Origin: Rossellomorea sp036867415
GTDB taxonomy: Bacteria > Bacillota > Bacilli > Bacillales > Bacillaceae_B
Reading direction: 5' to 3'
Assembly (NCBI RefSeq): GCF_036867415.1
Contig: NZ_JBAJHU010000004.1
Coordinates: forward strand, 186,001 to 250,000
Length of the DNA: 64,000 nt
In this document: positions 44,928 through 53,815 of the stretch, piece after piece
Numbering within the stretch: position 1 is the first letter of the stretch
How the letters are laid out: the number at the start of each line of letters is the position of its first letter
Program-made: the position numbers and the translations under genes
The notes under the pieces: generated by a model
The model's input: the letters and a program-made list of their open reading frames with translations, nothing else
What the model was told of the DNA's origin: nothing
Database searches by the model: none

Positions 44928-45233
44928 ATGTATTTTCTCGCATTTTTTATTACACTAGCTTTTACCTTCTATATTTTCTATAAAGTTAAGCAAGTCAGAA
45001 GCAACCGGCCTATGGAGAAAAAATGGCTGTCTGCAAAGGCAAGCATGGCTCTCGGCTTGTTCGTTGCTTTATTCGGCGTCAATCAGCTCGTGTTATTCCC
45101 TGGTACCGTAACGTATTTCGTTGGTGCCCTGTTCATATTGATCGGTATCGGCAGCTGTTGGGCAGGCTACAAGCTGTACAAGCATGTGCTCCCTTATGCG
45201 GAACGTGAAGCAAAGGAACTGAACGGCAACTAG
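44928..45233 (+). CDS. ytpI: YtpI family membrane protein
   Basis: This 101-residue protein has three spans (about 1-18, 43-62 and 65-85) with FYKVKQVRSNRPMEKKWLSAKASMALGLFVALFGVNQ between the first two, typical of YtpI. Function unknown. ATG 44928 lies eight bases from GGAGG; an ATG at 44922 is too close. It sits divergent from nrnA, as in B. subtilis. Confidence 0.85.
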   Translation: MYFLAFFITLAFTFYIFYKVKQVRSNRPMEKKWLSAKASMALGLFVALFGVNQLVLFPGTVTYFVGALFILIGIGSCWAGYKLYKHVLPYAEREAKELNGN

Positions 45234-45243
45234 AAACGCCTGG

Positions 45244-45275
45244 AAGACTGGGATATCCATCTCAGTCTTTTTTTC
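45244..45275 (+). terminator. ytpI terminator
   Basis: AAGACTGGGAT/ATCTCAGTCTT stem and seven U on the plus strand. Confidence 0.85.
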
Positions 45276-45280
45276 TTATT

Positions 45281-46597
45281 CTAGTGTCTGTCGATCAATT
45301 GACAGATCATAAGCGATTTACCGACAAGGACCCCTTCACTGTATACTTCAACATCCACCTTACCGAACTTTCTTCCGACATCAAGGACCTTCGGGTGAAT
45401 ATCGAGCATGCTTTCCATCTGCACCGGCTTGATGAAATAGATGGTCATATTCTCGACAACGAGATCGCCTTTTTTATACGGCTTCAACACCCGGTTGGCT
45501 GCTTCTGTCATCAGAGTGGTGAAGACCCCGTAGGACATGGTGCCGAGTCCGGTCGTCATTTGAGGGGTGACAGCGAAATGATAGATTTCCTTGTCTCCTT
45601 TTTTCTCGCCTGCTTCGACCCCGTTGCTGATCAAGTCATCGATCGTTTCTCCGACCTGCGGCTGTCTTTGAATCATTTGAAGTGCCTTCAGGACATCCTG
45701 CCGTGAAATGATCCCCTTCAGCTTGTTCTGTTCATTCACTACCGGGAGTACTTCAATCCCTTCCCAAATCATCATATGGGCGGCTGAAGCAACACTTGTC
45801 TTCGCACTGACCGTGATCGGCTGCCTGGTCATGATTTTATCGATTCCGATATGCTTTTCCTGGCCCATGACATCTTTGGACGTCACCATCCCGTGAACTT
45901 TCAGATTCTGATCGACTACCGGAAATCGGCTGTGAAAGGTATACTGGTTTTTTTCATACCAGTCTTCAAGTGTGTCGTTTACATGTAAATAAGCAGTGTT
46001 GTCCACTTTCGTCAGAATATCTTCCACGAGGACGATTTCTTTTTTAATGAGCTGATCATAAATCGCCCGGTTGATCATCGCCGCAACGGTAAAGGTATCA
46101 TAGGAGGTGGAGATGATAGGCAGCTCAAGCTCATCCGCAAGTTTTTTCACATGATCGTCAGCGTCGAATCCGCCGGTGATCAGGACGGCCGCTCCTGCTC
46201 TCAATGCATGCTCATGGGCTTTGGTTCGATTTCCGACGATCAGCAGGTTTCCTGCTTCGGTATAACGCATCATCGCTTCGAGCTTCATTGCACCGATGAC
46301 AAATTTATTGAGCATCTTATGAAGACCCGTTCTTCCGCCCAGGACTTGTCCATCAATGATGTTTACCACTTCTGCATAGGTCAGCTTTTCGATGTTTTCT
46401 TTTTTCTTCTGTTCGATCCGGATTGTTCCGACACGTTCGATCGTGCTGACATAGCCTTTTATTTCTGCATCCTTAATCGCCCGGTAAGCTGTTCCTTCAC
46501 TGACGCTCAGTGCTTTTGCGATTTGGCGGACGGATATTTTTTCTCCGACAGGGAGGGAGTCTATGTATTCTAAAATTTGTTCATGTTTGGTTGCCAA
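45281..46597 (-). CDS. ytoI: YtoI: HTH, DRTGG, twin CBS and hotdog domains
   Basis: This 438-residue protein has four modules. A helix-turn-helix (about 1-60: ISVRQIAKALSVSEGTAYRAIKDAE) comes first. A DRTGG domain (about 70-180) holds AGAAVLITGGFDADD. A CBS pair (about 190-310) holds HGMVTSKDVMG and KGIISRQDVLKALQMI. The last 120 residues form a thioesterase-like hotdog domain (GTMSYGVFTTLMTEAANRVL). This suggests a nucleotide-sensing regulator reading an acyl-CoA or nucleotide; no target is known. TTG 46597 is preferred: AAGGG is eight bases upstream and the product starts MATKHEQI. Confidence 0.9.
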   Translation of the reverse strand: MATKHEQILEYIDSLPVGEKISVRQIAKALSVSEGTAYRAIKDAEIKGYVSTIERVGTIRIEQKKKENIEKLTYAEVVNIIDGQVLGGRTGLHKMLNKFVIGAMKLEAMMRYTEAGNLLIVGNRTKAHEHALRAGAAVLITGGFDADDHVKKLADELELPIISTSYDTFTVAAMINRAIYDQLIKKEIVLVEDILTKVDNTAYLHVNDTLEDWYEKNQYTFHSRFPVVDQNLKVHGMVTSKDVMGQEKHIGIDKIMTRQPITVSAKTSVASAAHMMIWEGIEVLPVVNEQNKLKGIISRQDVLKALQMIQRQPQVGETIDDLISNGVEAGEKKGDKEIYHFAVTPQMTTGLGTMSYGVFTTLMTEAANRVLKPYKKGDLVVENMTIYFIKPVQMESMLDIHPKVLDVGRKFGKVDVEVYSEGVLVGKSLMICQLIDRH

Positions 46598-46695
46598 GCT
46601 TTTCACCCTTCTTTTATACGTCCTGCTTCATAGATTCATTATAATGTGAAAAGCTTGGGGTTTCAATTTTATCAGGGTGCACAGCCGCTCCTTAC

Positions 46696-46944
46696 CTAAT
46701 TACCAAAAGAACGGAGCCTCTTTTTCGGGGGCGTAACAGACTTCGCTTTGGCTCTTTTGACCCCTTTGGACGGGCTATATAGAAGTCCAGCAAGGTTGCC
46801 TGCGATGACGAATGTTGCGAGTACGATCCAGGCGGTTGCGAATGCACCTTCCAGCCCGCCGGCTTCGATTGATAATCGCGGGGCTGCATAGTACAGTAAG
46901 GCACCTGTCAGTAACAGACAAAGGATATAGCGTTGTTTCTTCAT
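46696..46944 (-). CDS. Small two-span membrane protein, unknown
   Basis: This 82-residue protein has hydrophobic segments at about 5-20 and 32-56 and a strongly basic C-terminus (KGVKRAKAKSVTPPKKRLR). Start 46944 has GAGGAGG seven bases upstream; an in-frame upstream extension has no ribosome site. I do not recognise a family. It lies between ytoI and ytkL; positively charged tail inside and two spans suggest a hairpin topology. Confidence 0.7.
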   Translation of the reverse strand: MKKQRYILCLLLTGALLYYAAPRLSIEAGGLEGAFATAWIVLATFVIAGNLAGLLYSPSKGVKRAKAKSVTPPKKRLRSFGN

Positions 46945-47011
46945 GTGATTCCTCCTCTCCGGGCTTGTATCATATATATGCGGAGAAGGACGGGATATTG
47001 TGTAAAAACTG

Positions 47012-47060
47012 AAAAAAGAGAGTGACGCATAGGTCACAACCGCTTCTATACGTCACTCTC
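47012..47060 (-). terminator. ytkL terminator
   Basis: GAGAGTGACGTATAG/CTATGCGTCACTCTC 15-bp stem with one wobble position, followed by six U on the minus strand. Confidence 0.85.
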
Positions 47061-47068
47061 CTCCGTGT

Positions 47069-47749
47069 TTAGTATTCGATTGTGTCGCCTGCATTCATGA
47101 TCTGTCCCGTACAGCCATCCAGCATCTCGATGAATTTATGCGGATCCTGCTTGATCGGCGGGAACGTATTATAGTGAATCGGAACGACCTTCTCCGGTTT
47201 CAGGAATCTGGCTGCTTCTGCTGCGTCTTCAGGTCCCATCGTGAAATTATCCCCTATCGGCAGGAATGCCAGGTCTATCGGATGACGTTCGCCGATCAGT
47301 TTCATATCCGAGAATAACCCTGTATCCCCGGCATGATAGATCGTTTTTCCTTCAATGAATAATAGAAGTCCTGCAGGCATCCCCATATAGACGATTTCAT
47401 TTCCATCAGTCATGAGTCCCGAGCCGTGGAAAGCCTGAGTCATCTTTACTTTCCCGAAATCAAACTCGAATGCACCTCCGATATGCATCGGATGGGTTTT
47501 GACAAGCTTCCAGCTGAGATATGTCGCCAGTTCGTGATTGGCGATCACGAGTGAATCATTTTTCTTGGCAAGTTCGACCGTATCCCCCACATGATCATTA
47601 TGACCGTGTGTCAAGATGATTACATCAGGTTTCTCATCCTCAACCTTAAGGTCTGTCAGTTCGTTTCCATTAATGAACGGGTCGATCAAGATCGTCTTTC
47701 CTTTTGTTTCAATTTTCACTACCGAATGTCCGTGGTATGAAATCTTCAT
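47069..47749 (-). CDS. ytkL: UPF0173 metallo-beta-lactamase-fold hydrolase
   Basis: YtkL (226 residues) has the dinuclear zinc motif THGHNDHVGD near residues 48-57 (HxHxDH), a later HAGDTG and the terminal His in VPIHYNTFPPI. The family (UPF0173) comprises putative hydrolases of unknown substrate. GGAGGAG precedes the ATG. Length matches B. subtilis YtkL. Confidence 0.93.
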   Translation of the reverse strand: MKISYHGHSVVKIETKGKTILIDPFINGNELTDLKVEDEKPDVIILTHGHNDHVGDTVELAKKNDSLVIANHELATYLSWKLVKTHPMHIGGAFEFDFGKVKMTQAFHGSGLMTDGNEIVYMGMPAGLLLFIEGKTIYHAGDTGLFSDMKLIGERHPIDLAFLPIGDNFTMGPEDAAEAARFLKPEKVVPIHYNTFPPIKQDPHKFIEMLDGCTGQIMNAGDTIEY

Positions 47750-47832
47750 CGTATCTCCTCCTGCTTAGTATCTTTAATGATCTATAGTTTGATATACCCT
47801 GTTTTTTGCTTGTTTAAAAGTTAAAAAGAAAT

Positions 47833-47930
47833 GCGGAGGGGATTTGCTCAGAGGCGGGTGGCATAAGGCGTTCTTTGCCTTCTTGGCCGGTTTGACTTAT
47901 GACATGTGCCTCTAAGCTCCGCAGCTGGAC
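47833..47930. repeat. Solitary truncated hairpin unit
   Basis: One hairpin unit without the inverted ends: GCGGAG/CTCCGC, GAGGC/GCCTC and CATAAG/CTTATG arms. About 17 bases of the inner arm are deleted relative to the unit at 13733. It lies between ald and ytkL. Confidence 0.8.
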
Positions 47931-47938
47931 TGAAACAA

Positions 47939-47972
47939 AAGCCGGCCCCAGAGTTTTGTCTGCAGCCGGCTT
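47939..47972 (-). terminator. ald terminator
   Basis: AAGCCGGC/GCCGGCTT stem with an 18-base loop, then TTGTTTC, on the minus strand. Confidence 0.7.
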
Positions 47973-47978
47973 GGTGTA

Positions 47979-49097
47979 TTAAAGTTGTTCAAGTTGTGTT
48001 CTTGTATCTGAGTAATCAAGTCCGTGCGCCTCGGCAACAGCTTGATACGTTACGTATCCGTTCAGTGTATTGATTCCTTTCAGAAGCGCTTCATTATCGA
48101 GGCAAGCTTTCTTGTAGCCTTTGGTCGCAATCTGGATTGCATACGGAACGGTTACATTCGTCAAGGCAATCGTCGATGTGCGCGGAACGGCACCAGGCAT
48201 ATTAGCAACTGCATAGTGTACGACGCCATGTTTTTCGTAAGTCGGATCATCATGAGTCGTGATGCGGTCAGTCGTTTCGAAAATACCGCCCTGGTCGATC
48301 GCAATATCAACTACCACCGATCCCTGAGTCATCGACTTGATCATCTCTTCTGTTACAAGCTTAGGTGCTTTAGCTCCAGGGATAAGGACTGCCCCGATAA
48401 CCAAGTCTGCTTCTTTCACAGCTTGTTCAATATTAAGTGGATTTGACATCATTGTAGTGACATCACTCCCAAAGATATCATCAAGCTGACGTAAGCGGTC
48501 AGGGTTCAAGTCAAGGATTGTTACGTTTGCCCCTAAACCTACTGCCATTTTTGCTGCATTCGTTCCTGCTACCCCGCCTCCGATGATTGTCACTTTACTG
48601 CGGCGTACACCAGGGACTCCCGATAGAAGAACTCCTTTTCCTCCATGGATCTTTTCAAGGAATTGAGCACCGATTTGAGTCGCCATGCGTCCGGCCACTT
48701 CACTCATAGGAGTCAGCAGTGGAAGTGCACGGTTCATTTCAACTGTTTCGTAAGCAATTGCTACGACTTTATTGTCGATAAGAGCCTTTGTAAGTTCCGG
48801 CTCAGGAGCAAGATGTAAATATGTAAATAAAATCAGCCCGTCGCGGAAATAAGTATATTCGCTAGGCAGAGGTTCTTTCACCTTCATGACCATGTCCATG
48901 GACCATGCTTCTGATGCAGAACCTGCGATATGTCCACCTGCAGCCGTATAATCTTCATCTGTGAATCCTGAACCGAGCCCTGCCCCAGACTCAATATAAA
49001 CTTCATGTCCGAATTGAACGAGATTCACGACCCCTGCAGGAGTCATCGCTACACGGTTTTCATTGTTTTTAATCTCCATTGGCACACCAATACGCAT
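47979..49097 (-). CDS. ald: Alanine dehydrogenase
   Basis: Ald (372 residues) reversibly deaminates L-alanine to pyruvate and ammonia with NAD, used for alanine catabolism and in sporulation. MRIGVPMEIKNNENRVAMTPAGV opens the N-terminal domain; VTIIGGGVAGTNAAKMAVGLGANVTILDL is the Rossmann loop; catalytic Lys and His lie in KVKEPLPSEY and YLHLAPEPEL. GGAGG lies before the ATG. The 240-base region upstream is AT-rich; no clear operator was read. Confidence 0.97.
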   Translation of the reverse strand: MRIGVPMEIKNNENRVAMTPAGVVNLVQFGHEVYIESGAGLGSGFTDEDYTAAGGHIAGSASEAWSMDMVMKVKEPLPSEYTYFRDGLILFTYLHLAPEPELTKALIDNKVVAIAYETVEMNRALPLLTPMSEVAGRMATQIGAQFLEKIHGGKGVLLSGVPGVRRSKVTIIGGGVAGTNAAKMAVGLGANVTILDLNPDRLRQLDDIFGSDVTTMMSNPLNIEQAVKEADLVIGAVLIPGAKAPKLVTEEMIKSMTQGSVVVDIAIDQGGIFETTDRITTHDDPTYEKHGVVHYAVANMPGAVPRTSTIALTNVTVPYAIQIATKGYKKACLDNEALLKGINTLNGYVTYQAVAEAHGLDYSDTRTQLEQL

Positions 49098-49337
49098 TTA
49101 TGCCTACCTCCTAAAATCCACTATTGCTCATTCCTGAGCATCACTTCATAAATATAACACTATTTTTATATTATAGCTAAGAGAATTTCGCTTCTCTGTA
49201 AGCACTTACATTTTAACAAATTTATAAGTAAATATCTCTCTTTTCATGTAAAATTATTAATGTTTATTTCTTCGCTTTTTTGCAAAAATTCTTTAAAATA
49301 GAAAGAGCGGAAAATCACCGGTCAAAAGGAGACTGCC

Positions 49338-50681
49338 ATGGGTAAACAACCAATGATTGAACGGCTGGGTCTGGAGCAGGTCCCGGCAGAGCAAAAGACC
49401 ACTTCGTGGAAGGAATATTTCATCATTCAACTCGCCTTTTCAGTCAATGCGGGCAACTTCCTGATTCCCGCTTTGGCGGTGATCGAGGGCGGGCTTTCTT
49501 TTGCAGCGGCGTTCATATGTACAGTATTAGGGTCAATGGCAGCGTTTCTTTATGTGTCCTTCCTGTCTCTCCCGGGTTCGAGATACGGACTGCCCGCACA
49601 ATATGTACTCCGGACCCTGCTTGGCACTAAGCTTTCCATGCATATCGCTTCCCCCGTCCGGTCACTGACGTCACTTTACTGGTTCAGCGTTCAGACAATC
49701 GGCGGGACGTATGTCCTTTTGTCGATGGTAAAAAAACTGACGGAGGTATCCCTCCCGTTTATCCCGGTTGCAGCCGGCCTTGCACTCTTCATGACACTGC
49801 TCGCTTTAGTCGGATTCCATGCAGTGAAAAAAGCAGTCAAGTACTTCATTCCAGTCCTTGTCCTCGGACAATTGACCATCCTTTATTTATTCGTGACAAA
49901 CATGCCGGCACCGGATGTTTCCTCTTTGATCACCGGGGGGAAAAAGGATGCCGGTGCAGCTGAATTCTTTTTTTATTCAAGTCTGATCTTCGTCCAATAT
50001 GTCTCCGGGGTCAGTGCATCATCCGATATTACACGCTACAGCAAAAGCGGAGCTCACGGATTCTGGGGGCTGTACGGCGGAAATGTCGCCGGATTCATGA
50101 TGACTGCATTATTAGGAGGACTCAGTGCCAGCTTATTCGGTGAATTGAATCCATTTGTGATGGCAAGTGAGCTTACTTCTTCTCTTATTCTTCTGCTTAT
50201 CATTTGTGCATGCGCAATGGTGTCCATGATATCAATCAACCTCAGCAATGCGTATACAGGCGGCTACAGCCTGCTGAATGCTTTACCCGGTATGACCCGG
50301 GTTCAAAGTGCTGCAGTCTTTGGGGCAGCTGGAATCCTGCTAAGCTGTATCCCTTCCCTTGTTCTTCATGCAGAGGGCTACATTTCAATCCTTGGCATAT
50401 TGATCATACCGATTTCGGCTATTGTGACAGCCGATTATCTGTTTGTGAAAAAAGGGCGGCTGACCGATAAATCCCTGCTCGAACTTTTGAATGGGACTGC
50501 TGCCTATAACAAAGAAGCATTATGGGTGCTTCCCGCCGGAATGGCTGCATACATATTAATTCCTGAGGACTGCTCGCCGGGATTTCTGTCCTTCATTTTG
50601 ACATCATTAGTATATATGCTAACGAAGCACTTCCGGCGTACGAAACAACAAATCCCTCCACTTGAAAACAAGCCCGGATAG
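49338..50681 (+). CDS. NCS1-family cytosine/purine/hydantoin-type permease
   Basis: This 447-residue polytopic protein of about 12 spans fits the nucleobase:cation symporter-1 family: YFIIQLAFSVNAGNFLIPALA in the first span, SPVRSLTSLYWFSVQTIGGTY, SSLIFVQYVSGVSASSDITRYSKSG and NLSNAYTGGYSLLN, the latter two being conserved NCS1 segments. It likely imports a purine, pyrimidine or related compound; the substrate is not readable. GAGGAG-type site (AAGGAG) before the ATG. It ends at a bidirectional terminator and has no pathway neighbours. Confidence 0.85.
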   Translation: MGKQPMIERLGLEQVPAEQKTTSWKEYFIIQLAFSVNAGNFLIPALAVIEGGLSFAAAFICTVLGSMAAFLYVSFLSLPGSRYGLPAQYVLRTLLGTKLSMHIASPVRSLTSLYWFSVQTIGGTYVLLSMVKKLTEVSLPFIPVAAGLALFMTLLALVGFHAVKKAVKYFIPVLVLGQLTILYLFVTNMPAPDVSSLITGGKKDAGAAEFFFYSSLIFVQYVSGVSASSDITRYSKSGAHGFWGLYGGNVAGFMMTALLGGLSASLFGELNPFVMASELTSSLILLLIICACAMVSMISINLSNAYTGGYSLLNALPGMTRVQSAAVFGAAGILLSCIPSLVLHAEGYISILGILIIPISAIVTADYLFVKKGRLTDKSLLELLNGTAAYNKEALWVLPAGMAAYILIPEDCSPGFLSFILTSLVYMLTKHFRRTKQQIPPLENKPG

Positions 50682-50683
50682 GA

Positions 50684-50719
50684 AAAGGCTGATCCTCTAA
50701 TAGAATTGGATCAGCCTTT
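50684..50719. terminator. Bidirectional terminator NCS1/51-residue gene
   Basis: Perfect 12-bp stem AAAGGCTGATCC/GGATCAGCCTTT between convergent genes. Confidence 0.85.
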
Positions 50720-50726
50720 CTAGTGA

Positions 50727-50882
50727 TTACTGTTGGTTTTCACCGTGGTCTTCATACGTGTTGTAGTGTCCATTTTCAGTATCAATGACACCGCTCGTAT
50801 AAGAATTCATAATTTGCTGACTTACTTGTTCACTGCCCTGCTCATCGTATTGGAACTGTTCCTTCGGATCTCTTTTCTTCAT
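50727..50882 (-). CDS. 51-residue hydrophilic protein, possibly YozQ-like (DUF4025)
   Basis: A short frame from ATG 50882 to TAA 50727 encodes 51 residues, acidic and Gln-rich, opening MKKRDPKEQFQYDEQGSEQV and ending TYEDHGENQQ. The upstream GGGG site lies seven bases before the ATG. A central QVS...NSYTSGVIDTEN stretch resembles DUF4025 (YozQ-type) proteins from memory. It is too hydrophilic to be membrane bound, and lacks the SASP signature. It is transcribed convergently with the NCS1 gene with a shared terminator, so it is a real transcription unit. Confidence 0.7.
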   Translation of the reverse strand: MKKRDPKEQFQYDEQGSEQVSQQIMNSYTSGVIDTENGHYNTYEDHGENQQ

Positions 50883-50989
50883 TGTAAATCCCCCTGTTTG
50901 ACTATTTTATTCAACATTATTATTCGATGATTAGTCATAAGCTATAAGTGGAAAAATGTAGTATGATGAATATAAGGAGGGGATAACAA

Positions 50990-51442
50990 ATGAGTTTAAA
51001 GTATCAGAACATATTGGTAGCCGTCGATGGATCAAGAGAAGCTGAATGGGCATTCAAAAAAGCGATCGCCATCGCAAAGCGGAATGATGCAACACTTTCA
51101 CTGATTCATGTCATTGATACCCGTTCTTTTGCCGCGATTGAATCGTATGACCGTACTGTTGGAGAAAGAGCGATCCGTTATGCGGAAGAACTTCTTGAGG
51201 AGTACAAAGAAACAGCGGCCAAAGCAGGGGTGACAAAGGTAAAAACGTATGTTGAATATGGCTCTCCCAAAGTGATCATCCCCAGAGAAGCGAATAAGAA
51301 TATCGGAGCAGACCTGATCATCTGCGGTGCAACAGGCTTGAATGCCGTTGAACGTTTTCTGATCGGAAGTGTATCCGAACATATCACACGTGCTGCACAT
51401 TGTGATGTGCTTGTTGTACGGACTGAAGAAACTGAAGAGTAG
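50990..51442 (+). CDS. Universal stress protein (UspA family)
   Basis: This 150-residue Usp-fold protein has NILVAVDGSREAEWAFKKAI at the N-terminus and GATGLNAVERFLIGSVSEHITRAAHCDVLVVR at the C-terminus, holding the ATP-binding G-2X-G-9X-G(S) pattern. ATP-binding Usps support survival under stress. AAGGAGGGG precedes the ATG. Single gene with its own terminator. Confidence 0.95.
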   Translation: MSLKYQNILVAVDGSREAEWAFKKAIAIAKRNDATLSLIHVIDTRSFAAIESYDRTVGERAIRYAEELLEEYKETAAKAGVTKVKTYVEYGSPKVIIPREANKNIGADLIICGATGLNAVERFLIGSVSEHITRAAHCDVLVVRTEETEE

Positions 51443-51521
51443 TATGTACTGTGACTGTTACATGGATTATTTTTTCCGGATTGGTTAGAAAAAGGTTCAC
51501 AAAAAATATGGCAGTAAACTC

Positions 51522-51555
51522 ACAGTAAGCTCGGGGATTCGAGCTTACTGTTTTA
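51522..51555 (+). terminator. Terminator of the stress-protein gene
   Basis: ACAGTAAGCTCG/CGAGCTTACTGT perfect 12-bp stem and TTTT tail. Confidence 0.85.
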
Positions 51556-51607
51556 CCTTCTTTCATCTACTAACGAATGCTTCTCTATCCGGGCAATACC
51601 CAGCGAA

Positions 51608-52483
51608 TCACTTCCTCCCTTTTTTAATACTGTAAATGATCCCGATCAACCACGCAAAAATGACAAAGACATATCCATAAGTCGCCACAAGGGGATTGAC
51701 TCCACTCGCTTTAAATAGTGTGTTCAGATTGGTGAGAACGATAAATCCCCCTACTAAAACCCCCAGAAGATATCCGGGCATCTTTCTGACCAGCCAGGCA
51801 GCAAGCGGTGCAGCAAAAACACCGCCAATGACAAAAGCAATGACCCAAAACCAATTAAATTGTTCCCATCCTAGGAATAAAACAAATCCCAATGTAGCTG
51901 CAATCGTGATGACAAATTCGCTCGTATCCACAGTGCCGATCACTTCTCTTGGATTGGCCTGTTTGACTGACAATAATACCGGAGTATTAATCGGCCCCCA
52001 TCCTCCGCCTCCAATGGCATCAAAGAAACCCGCAGCAGCCCCTAGCGGGAACAATAGTCGCTTCTTCGTCAATAAGGATGGCTTTCCGTGAGAGGTTTCC
52101 GTTATAGAATCAGGAGAATGGAAGAAGAGGAAGCGGATAAAGATATACAATCCGAGGATCAGTAAAAACGTGGAAATGTATGGCCTGATCATATCTCCAG
52201 GAATACTGCTTAAGAATGCGGCTCCAAGAAATGCGCTGATAGCACCCGGTATCACCAGCAGGAGAGCCATCCGTTTGTTTACATTCCCGAATTTAAAATG
52301 TGAAATACCTGATGCAGCAGTTGTCGCGATCTCTGACATATGAATGGAAGCGGATGCGACTGCGGGAGCCACTCCATAAGCAAGCAATAAAGAGGATGAT
52401 GTTAATCCGAATGCCATTCCTAATGAACCGTCTATGAGTTGCGCAAAAAAACCAACCAGTGCAAAGATAATCAATTTTCTCAT
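51608..52483 (-). CDS. TauE/SafE-family permease
   Basis: This 291-residue membrane protein has about eight spans. FFAQLIDGSLGMAFGLTSSSLLLAYGVAP and GFFDAIGGGGWGPINTPVLL are the duplicated TauE/SafE signatures. The family exports or imports sulfite, sulfoacetate or other organosulfur anions. Neighbours give no pathway hint, so the substrate is open. A short charged tail ends in KKGRK. Confidence 0.9.
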   Translation of the reverse strand: MRKLIIFALVGFFAQLIDGSLGMAFGLTSSSLLLAYGVAPAVASASIHMSEIATTAASGISHFKFGNVNKRMALLLVIPGAISAFLGAAFLSSIPGDMIRPYISTFLLILGLYIFIRFLFFHSPDSITETSHGKPSLLTKKRLLFPLGAAAGFFDAIGGGGWGPINTPVLLSVKQANPREVIGTVDTSEFVITIAATLGFVLFLGWEQFNWFWVIAFVIGGVFAAPLAAWLVRKMPGYLLGVLVGGFIVLTNLNTLFKASGVNPLVATYGYVFVIFAWLIGIIYSIKKGRK

Positions 52484-52596
52484 GATGTAGTGTCACAGCC
52501 TTTAATCTATATTTTTTCATCAGGTTTTGAATGGACGGGGAGACAGCAGGTTTCCAGAAAGATGCCTTCACTTTAAAAATCACACACTCTTTTCAT

Positions 52597-53793
52597 TTAA
52601 GCTCTGCTGTAAAATTCAAGCGTTTTGGCAGCCATTCCATCCAGCGACCAATGTTCTTTTGCCCAAACCTGGGATTGTTGTCCCATCACAACGCGTAAGG
52701 GATCTCTTTCAAGGAGTTCCTTCATTTTGAGGCTCAACGCCCTGCTGTTGCCTGCAGGAACAATGAATCCGTTATAACCTTGACGGACCATTTCAGGAAG
52801 GCCGGCTGCATTACTGACAATTACGGGAAGTCCGGCGAATTGGGCCTCGACGACGGAAAGCGGCTGAGTATCCTGCAGACTTGGAAGCACAAGGAAATCC
52901 GCCATTGCAAGAATCGGTTCCATGGAAGTTTGTACTCCAAGGAATTTGACTGAATTCTGAAGGCCATACGCAGCAGTCATTTTCTTTAATGCCGCTTCCA
53001 TATCGCCTCCCCCGGCAATCCAGCATACCCAATCTTTCCTTTCTTTTTTAAGGAGCTTCAGGGCTTCGATCAGAACGGTGACCCCCTTTAAGTGAATCAG
53101 CCTTCCGGAAAATAAAATGACTTTTTCATGTGCTCCTTTTTGAATCGGCTTTCCATGCTGAGTATTCTCAATTCCAAGAGGAAATGAAATGACTTTCTGC
53201 GGATGAATCGAAAAATTTTTCAGGATTTCCCCTTTCATCCAAATCGATTGTGTATGAATCAGCCGGCTTGATGTATAGCCATGTCTTTCATTGTATTTGT
53301 AATAATAGTACTCAAAACTGTTGTATACGGTCTGATCTGTCCAATTGGGATGGAGGGATTTAAGGACGTAATAGATTTCTTTCGTGAGGCACCCATGTGC
53401 ACTCGTGACAAGGGGGGGGATGACGTTTATCATTTCACCAATGGTCCTCGCCGCCGTCACATCCTGTGCATGAATGATATCGTAACCTCCCAGCCCGTAT
53501 TCCTGCAGCGTCAATTCGAAGTTGAGGCGGTATGTTTCAGCTTGGAGGACAAGGGGATGAGAGGTGCATTCCGGATAGGTTGCCAGTATTCTCTTGTGTA
53601 TTGCCGGCCGCTGCTGCTCAAGGGTGATCCCTCTGTCACGGTCAATGATGCGATAGCCGGATAAATCCGGCCTCTGACCGAAAATGTCGACCGTATGCCC
53701 CATTTCATTCAATTTCTTTCTCAAATTGGCGACCACAGCCCACAGCCCTCCTGCATAAGGAAGGGGATAATACGAAACGAGTAATATTCTCAT
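52597..53793 (-). CDS. Glycosyltransferase family 4 (GT-B)
   Basis: This 398-residue GT-B enzyme has an N-terminal acceptor domain starting MRILLVSYYPLPYAGGLWAV, and a donor domain with FSGRLIHLKGVTVLIEAL and PSLQDTQPLSVVEAQFAGLPVIVSNAAGLPEMV, which holds the EX7E motif of GT4. It transfers a sugar from a nucleotide donor to an envelope or polysaccharide acceptor. It follows the GT2 gene at 53816 by 23 bases, so the two are probably one operon. No polymerase, flippase or sugar-nucleotide gene is beside them. Confidence 0.93.
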   Translation of the reverse strand: MRILLVSYYPLPYAGGLWAVVANLRKKLNEMGHTVDIFGQRPDLSGYRIIDRDRGITLEQQRPAIHKRILATYPECTSHPLVLQAETYRLNFELTLQEYGLGGYDIIHAQDVTAARTIGEMINVIPPLVTSAHGCLTKEIYYVLKSLHPNWTDQTVYNSFEYYYYKYNERHGYTSSRLIHTQSIWMKGEILKNFSIHPQKVISFPLGIENTQHGKPIQKGAHEKVILFSGRLIHLKGVTVLIEALKLLKKERKDWVCWIAGGGDMEAALKKMTAAYGLQNSVKFLGVQTSMEPILAMADFLVLPSLQDTQPLSVVEAQFAGLPVIVSNAAGLPEMVRQGYNGFIVPAGNSRALSLKMKELLERDPLRVVMGQQSQVWAKEHWSLDGMAAKTLEFYSRA

Positions 53794-53815
53794 AAACTTG
53801 ATCCTTTCATTATGA

